Assembly: GCA_008973525.1 (NCBI GenBank)
Contig: WACJ01000040.1
Location: 1,674,001-1,738,000, forward strand
Source of the DNA: Stenopsyche tienmushanensis
Taxonomy: Eukaryota; Arthropoda; Insecta; Trichoptera; Stenopsychidae
Direction: 5' to 3'
Length of the DNA stretch: 64,000 nt
In this document: piece by piece, positions 13,901-25,065 of the stretch
Layout of the letters: each line of letters opens with the position of its first letter
How positions within the stretch are numbered: position 1 is the first letter of the stretch
The notes under the pieces: model-generated
The model's database searches: none
The model's input: only the letters and a program-made list of their open reading frames with translations
What the model was told of the DNA's origin: nothing
Program-made: the position numbers and the translations under genes

Positions 13901-16395
13901 CGGGAATGAGACAAAGCAAAAGCTTCAGAAATGTGCAACAATATGTCATCTGTCTTTACGTGGGAAACTTTGCATAAATTACAACAATACAATTTCAAAT
14001 TTAACTATATAGTTTGCTATATAGTTGGGTGCGAGCGACAAAGATATGCGAATTCATGTGACAAATATGTGCCAATAGCATTTTAAAGATCAATATATCA
14101 AACGTATCTGCGCCCAATTTGAAGGCCCGAATTCCATCTATAAATAATGCATGAGCTGAAAGAGATAAGAATAAAACTTCAGGTGAATAATATGTTAATG
14201 AAAATACAGCCCTAATGAGAATTCGATGGCAATTTTACAGCGTCCACAAATTTCTTTCTAAAAAATACGATTTTTTTCACAGGAAAAATACAGCGCTAAA
14301 AAACTGCAGCTATTCATTTTGATAAGAATAAATTATACAAAACAAATTTGTATTTATAAAATGATAAAAATTATAGATATGTAGTTTGCTAACTTATTCT
14401 GAAAATAGTAATATATCTACTTTTGTTATGTTTAGAAAATAAACAATCTCCCTGGAATGTAATGCTATTTGGCTTTTGCAACTGAGGCTTTCATCATAAA
14501 GAATGTGTTAAAACTCCTTTATGATACAACATTGGATTTCGTGTATTTACTTTGCAGCCGGTGCTCTTTAATATATGCATTTAAAGTAGAATATGTCCAC
14601 ACCTAGAACTTCCACAGCTGGATCTATCTTCAATATTTTACTGGATTGCTCGGACGGATGAATAATCAATGTTATTAAAGTTTATAGAAAAGTTAAGAGA
14701 AAAAAATATAAGATTTTGTACCAGCAGTTATGAAATAAGTTTGCGATAGACGCTTGAATGTTCATCTGGAGTTCAACTTTTTTATGTTCCTTTATACATC
14801 AAAGAGTATTTATGAATTCATTTTACAATTAAAAGGTAAAATCTTCATTATTTCAAAATGAATCATATGCATGTAATCTTCCAAAATCGATTCTCTTCAA
14901 TTAAACATATTTCTTTATAGCCAAGATTTTAACTCAAACGTCAAACAATGATAATCCAAAAAATTATCCTAAATTTGTTATACAAGAGGTAAAATAGTAT
15001 CATATAATTGATTGGACACTTGAAAGAATGAAATATTTTATAAAGTATCATCACATGAGAGCAGAAAAATAAATTTAAATATTCATAGTAAACAAAATTG
15101 CGGGCCGCGCATTGATTGTTTCTGGCGTAAATAACAGGGCTGAACATCAATTCTCGTTTAACCAGTTTTTTGAATACGTAATGTTTGTTTAAATGCATTT
15201 ATATTTGCTATGAAATGGAAGAATTTTTTTATGGGATATAAATATGTCATAAAACCGTTAAAATGAATAAGAGCAGAAATAATTCCGGTTTTATTGACCA
15301 TTAAGACTATGGCCAGAAGGTGGAGCTTTTATTGGACAATTGTGTATCTTTTAATGGACAAAAAATTCAATTAACATTAGAGTGTTTCCTAAATGATAAT
15401 CATTTATATTTTATGGATATTTGGTTACGTTCCTGGATATGAAAAAGCACAAGTCACAAACGCTAGCTAATTAAAGCGAAATTCATTCAGCGTCGCTGAA
15501 AGAAGTTGTATGAATGCCAAACCCCAGCCAGTAATAGTCCAGAGGGCCTCATCAGATTGCGAAGAGTTGGAAGAGTGACGATAATTACACCCATGAATGT
15601 ATGTATTTCATTAAAAAGTTTATCCAAAATTGTTATATTCATTACGCTAAGTGCCTGCCGCGACTCTGATGACTTGCAAATATTTATGCTAAGGAGGATA
15701 TTTTCTATGGCCGATGAAATAATTTGCACCCCTCCTAATCGGGGCGTAATTTATGCATCGCGTATTTATTCGGAGGCGATGGAGGACTTCTTCTTTTGAC
15801 AGATGATCTCGTTTGCAACTTTAAAACATTAACAATCCTCCTCCGATGTCGAATTTTGAATAACTCCCGAATAACTTTGTGTGCAACGGAGAAGTTTCGA
15901 CCTTCGTCGGCCTCGCTCGTCTTCGGGGCACCACCAGCTGCAGGAAAATTTCGCCAGCAAAACTTTGTCTGAGAAGACATTGTACATCCGGTCTATTGTA
16001 GTCGAAAATTGTGGTAACATAACTTGAGAAGAATTCAAGGCATTGCTGTTGAAAACGACGATAAACATTCTAGACTACAAAATTGTGCAGTGTAAGAGAT
16101 TTAATTTGCGCTAAGACAATGTTATGATTACAAACAGGTCTTGTATGCAAAAGATCATCAATGTTCACTGTTAAATACTAGGTCTTTAATAAGGAAAAAT
16201 ATCCTGAACGATCGATATACATTTGCAAATAAGCAGATTTATGTAGATTAAAAAAAAAAACAAGCAATAAGAACGTTGTTAAAGGATTGTTGTTTGGTTT
16301 TTGATACTGAAGATAATGAGATATCATGTCTTGTTATTGGTTGAAGAATGTGATAGTTTATCATATCACCTTATAAATGGTATGAAATTGATTTA
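10937..16395. other. Intronic DNA, nothing identified beyond a small hairpin
   Basis: AT-rich with GC-richer islands around 12100-12500, 13450-13620 and 15500-16000. The latter has opposite-strand open frames of 80-97 codons that overlap and show no family resemblance or splice context. No repeats matching other parts of the window were noticed. Confidence 0.4.
14003..14026. repeat. Perfect 10-bp hairpin
   Basis: AACTATATAG, a TTTG loop, then CTATATAGTT. The stem is perfect but A/T-dominated, so chance or a decayed palindrome is as likely as function. Confidence 0.5.
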
Positions 16396-17535
16396 TTAGG
16401 TTGTCCCATAAGTTTTTTTCGCAAATGAACACAGATCTAATCATAGCTATGGTTGAAGAAAACCCGCGATATACTGTTCGCGAAATAGCTAACAAGTTAG
16501 AAATTCCACGAACATCCATCCATAATCATCTGACAAAATTGGGCTACATCAATCGTTCAGATGTGTGGCTTCCTCATGAACTGACTGACTCAAATAAACT
16601 TCAACGTATTTCAACATGCGATCTTCTTCTCCAACGACATAATAGCTAACCTTTTTTGAAGAGACTTGTCACTGGAGATGAAAGTTGGATACTCTAAGAG
16701 AATATATAACGTAAACGGTCTTGGACCAAGGGTACAGAAGCTTTAACTGTAGCTAAACCAGGCCTACATCCAAAAAAAGTTTTGCTATGCATTTGGTGGG
16801 ACTGGATGGGGGTAGTTTATTATGAGCTATTTCAGCAAGGTGAAACGATCAATTCAACAAAATACGAAACAACGAAACAAAAAATTGTTTCCAACTAGAC
16901 AATCTAAAAGATGCAATTGCTAGAAAATGGCCAGAATTATGAAAATTGTTTCCAGAAATTTCCATCTGGAAATTTTGATTTAATCTGGAAGAAATCTGGA
17001 AGGTGTAGAGACTAGGATGATGGATGCCGCACGAGCTAAGCGAAGAGAACCTGGAAAAATGGAATCCAAAACGATATTTTTAGGAGATGAGAAATTCTTC
17101 TTCTTCTTCTTTTCTTTTCGGTTCTTTAATCTAATTATGGACGTATAAATCAATGACTATCGAAGGGTCAGGCAGCCAAACCAACCCCCAGGTCTGACTT
17201 AATAGCAAAAAAACATTTTGTCTGTTGTTATATGCTATACTTTATTGTGAATAATTAGACCGTTTACAGGCGGGAAAAAATAAAGAGCCTTGTATGGAAG
17301 ACAATTTGACATCCTCCTTATTCTCCAGACATCGCTCTGTCGGATTTCCATATTTTTAGATCTATGTAGCATTATTTGGATGGGATAAAATACAAAAAAA
17401 AACGATGAGGTTAAAAATGAGCTTTTAGAATATTTTCGTTCAAAGACTGTGATGTATTATGATAGAGGCATTAAAATATTAACAGATAAGTGGAGAGAGA
17501 TTATATCTAACGATGTTATATACATTTTGTAACAT
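16396..17535 (+). pseudogene. mariner transposase pseudogene, copy 1, with internal replacement
   Basis: Cut-and-paste transposase of the mariner family, broken. The 5' TIR begins TTAGGTTGTCCCATAAG after a TA at 16394-16395. The open frame gives the helix-turn-helix part (YTVREIANKLEIPRTSIHNH), the linker WLPHEL and the first catalytic Asp region (VTGDESWI). The 3' part reads HPPYSPDIALSDF with the third catalytic Asp, then FRSKTVMYYDRGIKILTDKW and a stop near 17532. Between 16940 and about 17308 the expected HDNARPH segment, present in copy 2 at 29255, is replaced by unrelated DNA of about 370 bp. In-frame stops and frameshifts are present, and no 3' TIR is recognisable. It is antisense to dystrophin. 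Confidence 0.85.
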
Positions 17536-19641
17536 GTTAAAATTTAAAAAAAATAAAGAGAATTCAAATCATTCATTTAAAAAGCTTAAATCTTTTTAGG
17601 TACATCATATATATGACTTAATGTTATATTGATTTTTTGAAGCTTTAAAAAGGTACATATTTAAAATGTTGATATGCAGCTTGTTGCTTAATAATATCTA
17701 TTATTTTTATGAGATGAATAGAAATTTTTATTTTGATATTTTACGAATAAAAAAAGAGTTGAAAATCTTATCTAAATCAATGATTCAGAAATAATTTTAG
17801 AATCAAAGCAAAGAAAAAAAGATTTCTTGCTTGGAAAACTTAAGAAAATTGTACCGACAACACAGTCGTTGTGGTTGGCAGTAAAATAAATGGAAATCGC
17901 CAACGTCCATTAAACTGACAGGGTACTAAAATAAGAAGAAGAAAGGTTTTCTATGTTTTTAATGAGGGATTCACGATTATTCCGGAGGAGTTTAAGGATG
18001 GTTGCTCGTATATACAAAGAGAAACTTGATTCGCGGAATATATTAAATACAATATTTTATCAGCTGCGATGTAACAACAATCCGGTGTATTGAAAAAGCT
18101 TCTCGTTGAACGGATGTTGCTTAAAATTTGTTGGAAAAAAATTATCCAACTGATATTCATCAACGAAATTTTGATGTGCCTCGAGTTTCATACAGGGGCG
18201 GAATTTAATTTAGCCTATTCAAAATTATGAATAAAACACGACGCCTTTCGCGCCTGTCGAAACGTCAGAATAGTTGATTCAATTAACCGGGATATTTTCA
18301 ATTTCCTCATGTCTGAAAGCATTTACAACTGGCACCATATTTATTATATTCGTTATCATTTTTGACGTTGCCATATTTCGCAGGTATCAAAAGCGGAGCG
18401 CGAAATATTAATAAAGGACGCAGCATTCATAATAAGTCTTTCGCTAAGGAGATTAAAATAGATACCCGGACATAATCGATCGGGAGCTTGCGACAATAAA
18501 TTGATACGGCGCATGCAAATAATAGTAGGCTTAATAATTTACAGATGCGGTTCGAGCGGTCCAATTTAAAGCAAAATTGAACATCCACCATATTCGCAGT
18601 CGACCGAAAGGAAATTAGCCGAATTCAGTGAGAAAGAAGTAGGCCTGCCCTTCCGATATTTACTTCCGCTTCCACCGGAAGAGATAGCAGAATATACGGC
18701 TCGGCAGAATTTAATATTAAACTAAAACAGAATATAAGCTCCTTAAATCGATTCGGCGATATTAAATATCGCGGAGTGTAAACAACGGCCGCGGTGAACA
18801 GAGAGTCCTCGCAGGACATGTTTTGTAATTGAAAATTCTTAAGAGGTTATCATATTTTATCGTGCGACGCAATAAAAATGATACATTGCCCATCATTTGT
18901 TGTACGGGACTAAGAAGTAATTTATGGCCTAATAAATCTTTAGTGCCATTTTTCACGAACGTATTGCCCAACTAAAAATCGTCTCCCTAAAATTTAAAGT
19001 GGGAAAATATTCAATGCGAACGGTTCAGTGGAGTGTGTTTGAACATTGGAATTCAACGAGATTTCAGGGACGCAAAATTTCTGGAAAATGTCGACTTTGC
19101 ATGACGAAAAATTGAAGATGGAGCTTAAAATCGGCACCGTGGAATTATGATTTTTTACAGTTTTTTCAGCGTTATATTGCGGAATTCTTGCTAGAAGCAA
19201 ATTTTCTTATACATGGAAATAAGTATTAATTGATTTTTATGGTGGTAAGCTTCATTCGTTGTAGATCTAGAATGGTTCCATATACATGCGTAAACGTTAG
19301 GTTAAATACAAGTATAATAAGTACGGAGCATGCAAACATATTTACGCGATAGAAGACCGCTTCGCGCAAAATATTTCGGAAATTAATAAATTTCACTTTG
19401 ATGCCGACCAAAAAACTGTATCTAAGCGAAGAATGTCAATCGAATTTGACGTAATTTGATATAGTTTGAGAAAATAATCAATAAAAAAAGTGGGAATGAT
19501 ATTTACAAAATTGTCAATTGTATTGAAATATTTATAAAAAATCATAATTTGAACCTGCATCAACTAACTTACAAATTGCAGCAATTCACATGTTCATTCA
19601 ATCAGGCCGTCTAAAGCCTTAATCTTATCCATCATCGTAAT
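17536..19641. other. Intronic DNA, nothing identified
   Basis: No repeat, RNA gene or coding exon recognised. Short minus-strand frames at 17951-19411 do not resemble any family. Confidence 0.4.
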
Positions 19642-19645
19642 TTAA

Positions 19646-20028
19646 CCCTTTGCAATCATTAATGTATCAGTTTATAACTTCTTCTTAATTTTTTTTTGGG
19701 CAGACCCTATCACAACCCTTCTGAGTCAACATAGATCTTATTACAATGTTTTCTTTAAATAATTCCACGAAAATATCTAGTTCAAGTATAGATAAATGGT
19801 TTTTTTTATATTTTCGCGGACCCCCGGTAATGGCTTCGCGGACCCCTAGGGATCCGCGTACCCCATTTTAAGAACCGTTGGTCTAAACATACATCGAATG
19901 TCAATAAAGAATTGATAAATCTTGTTTATCCTTCAAAGTATTGCATGTTATGTATCAGTGCTCTTTCAATGGAAATTAATTCCGACCATTACGACACCCA
20001 TGTCCAAATTTAGTATGTCCGCAAAGGG
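19646..20028 (-). mobile_element. TTAA-flanked MITE, family CCCTTTGC, copy 1
   Basis: A 383-bp unit bounded by TTAA at 19642-19645 and 20029-20032, with 8-bp inverted ends CCCTTTGC / GCAAAGGG. TTAA duplication plus ends starting CCC are typical of piggyBac-superfamily MITEs. On the minus strand it contains CGGTTCTTAAAATGGGG followed by repeated GGGGTCCGCG blocks, a motif set otherwise familiar from hAT ends. Homology to the copy at 30228-30632 extends through that motif on both sides, so here it is internal to the unit. Confidence 0.7.
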
Positions 20029-20199
20029 TTAAATATTATATTTGTGTACTAGATTCTATTGTTAAAGGGTAAATGTCCAAATCCGAAAGTATGCTGATTG
20101 TATTTTGAATTTTGGATTCGGGTTGGAGTTCCATAAATGCTAGTAAAATACACAAATATATTTATGGTAAAGTGGTAAAAATATTAGTTCCAGACATTT

Positions 20200-20470
20200 A
20201 AAACGGATAATAGACGTACAAGGGATGAACCGAGAATGGGACAACCTTCAAAATTCGATATCAATGCACTGAATTCCTAATCGAATCAGATTCACAGCAT
20301 ATAATCGAGGAGTTATCGCAAAGACCACACGAATAGGATGGGTGAATGGATACCGCAAATCTTGACCGCCTTTGTGCAGCTTCTAAGTCGAATTTTTTTT
20401 ACAAAAAGAGGATCGAAGGACTGCCAAAATGATGGGAAGATATGTTGAATAATGTAGCAAATTAAACTTT
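20200..20470 (+). mobile_element. Internally deleted mariner remnant
   Basis: Starts with a mariner N-terminal-type segment (DEPRMGQPSKFDINAL followed by IIEELSQ). It then jumps to the family's C-terminus, FFYKKRIEGLPK and a WEDMLNNV block, ending near 20450. The middle, including the catalytic core, is missing. The subfamily differs from the copies at 16396 and 28736 and resembles the remnant at 36835. Confidence 0.7.
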
Positions 20471-22379
20471 ATAATGTTGTATATAAAAATTTTGTTATTA
20501 ATAAATTTGAACTTTATTTTACTAAATATGCGAATAGTTTTGGGTTCTCATTCTCATTCTTCTCCAGATTTATATTGCGAACTTCTTCTCACAAACTCGG
20601 TGCATTAAAATTTACAATGAAATTTAATGTACAGAAATGCATATCATTTAAATACAAATTTTGGTTTTTTAATGGTTTTGGTTTCTCAATATATTTGCTA
20701 TTGATAGAATATATTTAACGATGTGTATTATTTGTGCGAATCAGAACATTAGTCACCAAACAATGTATCCATGGCCGAGCATTACCGGTCTATAAATCTC
20801 GTTTTCGGTATATTAAAAGGTTTTTCTCCGAGAGTATATACGTCGTCGCCGGTCCATTGTCTTCGATTCACCCCCAAACGCAACGTACCCTTGAAAATAC
20901 TATTGTGAGGCGGACCCGGGCCGGCTTCCTCAGCATCAGATATGCCATTGTCCAATTAACAGAGCGGGCTTAATCGGGTTAGACAACTAAAGCCGTTTGC
21001 TAGACACAGTCTTAGTTTGTAATCTTGAGGGGACTTTAATTTGCCTTGTATCAGCGTCCGACCCAAAACCCACCCCATCCGTGACCCACCTTCATAACTG
21101 TGTCACACTATATCATATTTTGAGTCGAGGGGGCTCTCCCCGGGAGAAATTGATCAAATGTAATTAGCCATCGCTAATTTCGGTTAACTTGCCGCATATC
21201 AAATGTCTTCATCTGCAAGTTTGCGTTGAAGCGCTTTCAATTCCCCATATTATTCCATCCCGCTCAGATGAGGCGTTGTTCTTTGAATTTCGCACTGGGA
21301 ACAAAAATATTTCGCATTGAAAGTTGTGCCGCTTGAAACAAATTGAATTTGATCTTCATCCAAGTTCAAAGTTAATTAAGCATATTATTAACTGGATATT
21401 ACAAAAATAGCATTGATTCAATTAACAAGCTAAAATACATCTTTTTAATCCGGCATTTCGTTAAAATATTTTTCGCCACGTCGGATGAAAAGCTCCATCT
21501 TCCTTTTGTGTAAGCAATGCCTCAAAAACCTCAAAGTAAACAAGCAGCCATTATCAATTGGCAGTGTTTCCCTCAATACTCCCAGGGCATTAGTGTAATG
21601 AAAACAAGACGATGAAGTAGTTTAACAAGCTGGGACAACTCGCAGACCGTAACAACCCTTCCAGAGGACGGGTCAATTTCATCCCTTCTGATCAGCACTC
21701 GCAAACTCGATCACGGAATAAAAACATTTAAAGAAACCTCTGAGAACTTTCTCTTGAGAATCATTCGATGTGTGCTATCTTCAATTTATAAACATTTCCA
21801 CGCTTGAATCCAGTGGTAACACACTTTCCATATTAAATTTATTGCACACTGAATTTCCATGGCTGTCCTTAATCTTTTTCCGTTTCAAGGATTCAACTAT
21901 CTTCGACGTTGAATCAATTCTGCTTGAATTCACGTTTAGCAGATGGACCCAAAAATTGCTCGCCTTCTTCGAGCCGTGTTCAAATAAGTGCAATATTTTT
22001 GGGAGACTTTTAAAAATGCTTGTGAATTCAAATATTTTAACTTTAAAATTATCGAACATTATTAAGGCAACGTACGCAACATACCTGGAATATATAGCCT
22101 AAATTATGAGCAGTTAAGATCCTTGCTTCAAGAAGTATAATTACCACAGTTTTACAAAAATCATGGATGACAAGAACGAAAATATTGTTATAGTTAGTGG
22201 AAATATTTACTTTAACACATCTAATGTCGGGCCAATTTAACCTTTCCCTTACTGTGATAAAAAGCACCTGCGCTCTCCGATGATATGTATTTGGTACACC
22301 ATATGAAAAAGTGACTAAAAACCACAAAATTATTAGAATCGAGTTATAGTACCGAAAATCACAGAAAAAAAACATCACG
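20471..22379. other. Intronic DNA with GC-richer blocks
   Basis: The 20730-21300 part is GC-richer and contains a 79-codon plus-strand frame of no known family. Overlapping frames of 92-110 codons on opposite strands at 21770-22378 look like mutual shadows. Nothing is supported. Confidence 0.4.
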
Positions 22380-22427
22380 TGAAAAAAAAATTGTTAATGA
22401 GTTTTCTCGCGTTCCGCTGTTAATGGG
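22380..22427 (-). mobile_element. Solo terminus of a TTAA-type repeat
   Basis: On the minus strand the end next to TTAA (22428-22431) begins CCCATTAACAGCGGAACGCG, closely related to the end at 3599. The element body and its other end are not identifiable. Confidence 0.4.
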
Positions 22428-22675
22428 TTAAGATGTGACCAACAATCCCCAGATGTGACCAATGCTTAATATCTGCCATGGACTGAGAAATATGTTTCCC
22501 GCAAAATATGTGTTAATATTAACACTGAAAGTTGTATGAATGTTGATTATAACATTTTAATAATTGAAAGAATAAGGACTTAAAATATCTATATATTCTA
22601 TTGCCATTTGCGACTATATTTAATATTTTTAATGGGAAAAAATGTATGCAAAAATATTTCAGATCTTACAAAATA

Positions 22676-23456
22676 TAGTAGAACCTCCATTATCCGGACC
22701 TCGATTATCCGGATTATTCAAAATAAAAAATACAATTTGCTGAAGAATTGATTTCACTTTTGCTTACGTATACAAATACACTCACAAAATAATGAAGATT
22801 GATTTATTTATCAGTTTCCACAGGAAAATAAATTAAAAAGATTGTTGTTACATCGCAGCAGATAGTTGGAGTTAATTAAAAGTAAAAATTCATGGAATAA
22901 AGACCATTAGTAAGTTCCAGTAAAGCGGTAGAACCTAATATAGACGACATTGTGGAAGCAATAGCACAAATTTCCATAAATGCTGAATGCGACGAAGAAG
23001 ATGTAACCGACTGGATAAATTTCGATGCAAACGATTCTGGATTACAAATTTTGAATGACAAGGAAATAATTGAAGAAATATCTGCCTCAGAAGAACAAGA
23101 TCCAGAAAAAGAAGAAGAGATTTGCGAGGGAGGAGACATTGGTCCTACACATTCTGAAGCTTTTCAGTGTTTAGATGTCGCCATGAAATGACCTAAGAAG
23201 CAAGAAGAATGTGAATCAGAACAAACTGTATATCTTAAGAATATTCGCGATTTGGCAGCTTCTAAAAGAAGAGCAAGCTTTAAGCGAAAATCGATCATTG
23301 ATTTTTTTAATAAAATAAAATTTATTATACATGTATGTGTATTTAAATCTAAATGAATAAAAAATATTCATAGTTTCCCTGTCAATTATGATTATCCGGA
23401 TTCGCCGTCCGAACTACTTTCATCCCCAATTAATCCGGATAATCGAGGTTCTACTG
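22676..23456 (+). mobile_element. Tigger/pogo-type deletion derivative with transposase C-terminus
   Basis: A 781-bp element flanked by TA (22674-22675 and 23457-23458). The inverted ends are (C/T)AGTAGAACCTC(C/G)ATTATCCGGA. The interior of about 22900-23300 encodes the acidic C-terminal tail of a Tigger/jerky-like transposase: WINFDANDSG, then LNDKEIIEEI and a Glu-rich stretch. HSEAFQCLDVAMK, RDLAASKRRASFKRKSI and DFF follow. One in-frame TGA follows the AMK motif. The DDE core and DNA-binding domains are missing, so it is a non-autonomous fossil that would need a transposase from elsewhere. Confidence 0.85.
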
Positions 23457-23458
23457 TA

Positions 23459-24134
23459 TTTAAACACATTTTAAAGCTTTCTTACAATCATTGTTTCTCG
23501 ACAGTACCGCTAAATTTCTTTCAATATGCTTTAAATGTATAAATTAAGGATTTTCTTTAAAAAAATATCTATGTGAATGATGTATTTTAGAGCTTCATAA
23601 TTTCAGAAGCGTTGGATTTTGTTCCAATTTTTTTAAAAATCAATCGAATATCAATCGATTATCTATTTTGTTGGTTGGTTGAGCCGCCCTGATTTCAGGC
23701 ATGCGGTAAATCCTTCTTGTACCGATAGCCGCGGGGAGTAATTAATTAGCCCTGCCTCGCCCGCCAGCTGAGACAATACTTGCGCCCGCTGCAAAAGAAA
23801 CTGATAAAACAAAATTGTACCCATTAAACATTATTATTTGTTATGTCACACTTAAGTAAATAATAGTCATAAATCTTCGGCAAGTATCTCCTCTTATCTT
23901 CCATTATTTCTTTCCGATATTCTTCGTCCCAATTCGTGCAATTTGGGACCACATTTTTCACGGCTAATTTTCGTGTCTTTTGCGGGCAATAAAGTAACGA
24001 TCAATTAATATATCATTCGCGCTAAAAACGTTTTCCCGCTTCGTTGTTAAATATTGCTATACAAAAAGGCACCAATTTACCGGCATCCTGTATTACATTG
24101 ACAATTTTTACGTTTGCCACACACACATCACAGT
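23459..24134. other. Intronic DNA, nothing identified
   Basis: AT-rich sequence with a short GC-rich patch at 23690-23780. No coding or repeat assignment. Confidence 0.4.
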
Positions 24135-24241
24135 GATTTGAAGTTATGCGGTTTTTAAAAATAATGGAACCTATCCATCAGTTTTCTATGTAGTTCAAGT
24201 CATTTTAATGCGAATTTATCGCATTAAAACAGACCCAAGTG
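24135..24241 (-). mobile_element. Solo end of the Tc1-like family
   Basis: Matches the right-hand end of the element at 2268-3336, from the AAGTTATGCGGTTTTTAAAA block to the terminal AAGTG followed by TA at 24242. The subterminal hairpin is kept (24203-24212 with 24220-24229, 10 bp perfect, loop 7 nt), but its stem sequence differs from the other copies. Confidence 0.65.
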
Positions 24242-24312
24242 TATATATGTCATAAATCGGAATTTCAATACTTGATGATGACATCTTATAATATTTGCAT
24301 CGCAATCATTTT

Positions 24313-24440
24313 ATAGAACGACGTATAAAACTTTCGTTTAATAAGTATATTTTGAAGGAGTAATTGAATTGGCGATAGTGAGTCGAAGTCTAAGTGAGGT
24401 TGTAAGAGGCTTATTAGAAGGATCTTAACTAGTATCACTG
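24313..24440 (+). repeat. Unclassified dispersed repeat, copy 1
   Basis: The order of blocks AAGGAGTAATTGAA, GTCTAAGTGAGGTT, GCTTATTAGA, GATCTTAACTAG and TGAATAGGGAAT recurs, diverged, at about 56040-56200. No termini were defined. Confidence 0.5.
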
Positions 24441-24941
24441 ACTGAATAGGGAATGAAGCATTGGCAAAGAAGGCTCAAAGAAAATATTTTTTTAAGTGAT
24501 TCGACGATAATTCTGGCATTTAATAAGATTTGACATTTAAAAAAGACGAGGGTGAAAAAAAATAAGGATTTGGGTGGTCTGAATGAAAGGATATGTAGAT
24601 GATTTATGTTTAGGATGATCATTTTTGAATACTTATATAATAAAACTAGAATTTTGACCTCATATTAACAACACATATAACTTATTTTGTAATAAATCAA
24701 TGAAAAATGTAAATATAAGCAAATGATACACAATCTGTATGCAAAGCTTAAATCTTGCGCTTTTATGTTATATTGATATTTTTGGAAAATTTTGCAGATA
24801 TATGAAAAAATGTTTAAATGCAACATAAATGTGAAATTTGTAGTTGTCACATAAAAGTAGACAGTATTGTACACGATTACGTATATCAATGTAAACCCGA
24901 TAATTGTACAAGGGAGTATCTTGTAAAGTGGCTTAACTCAC

Positions 24942-25065
24942 CTTCGCTATCGCTGGTATCAGAAAGGGGTGGTTCATTGGCGATGTATTGCCGACCACTA
25001 AGAAGATTACTCTCCACCACAGGTCTTTTGTCCTCCAGCTGCTTTCTAAAAGCCCGATGATCGTC
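24942..25065 (-). CDS. Dys: Dystrophin exon C (spectrin repeat, helix B and linker)
   Basis: Internal dystrophin exon of 124 nt. The acceptor is tgttccag and the donor GAAG|gtgagt. It enters in phase 0 and leaves in phase 1. It encodes 41 residues: DDHRAFRKQLEDKRPVVESN, then LLSGRQYIANEPPLSDTSDSE. The first part matches the human rod segment with DVHRAFKRELKTKEPV, the helix B of the penultimate spectrin-like repeat region. The end is an acidic Pro/Ser/Asp-rich linker where vertebrate dystrophin also has a loop. The single carried G joins CC of exon D to make Ala. It lies 4.3 kb downstream of exon B in transcription order. Confidence 0.93.

Larger units (their letters stand above)
1100..24941 (-). 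other. Dys: Dystrophin intron between exons C and D (23.8 kb)
   Basis: Phase-1 intron with donor GAAG|gtgagt at 24941 and acceptor ttacag at 1100. It holds only transposable-element remains and short unrecognised open frames, described separately. Insect dystrophin genes are known to use internal promoters with unique first exons for short isoforms. Such an exon could hide in this intron, but I could not identify one. Confidence 0.85.

Noticed and set aside
21770..22378. Overlapping 92-110 codon frames on both strands
   Set aside because: Mutually overlapping shadows with Phe/Asn/Ile-rich products and no recognised motif.
22952..23191. Stand-alone acidic protein gene
   Set aside because: The sequence is the C-terminal tail of a Tigger transposase inside matched TIRs.
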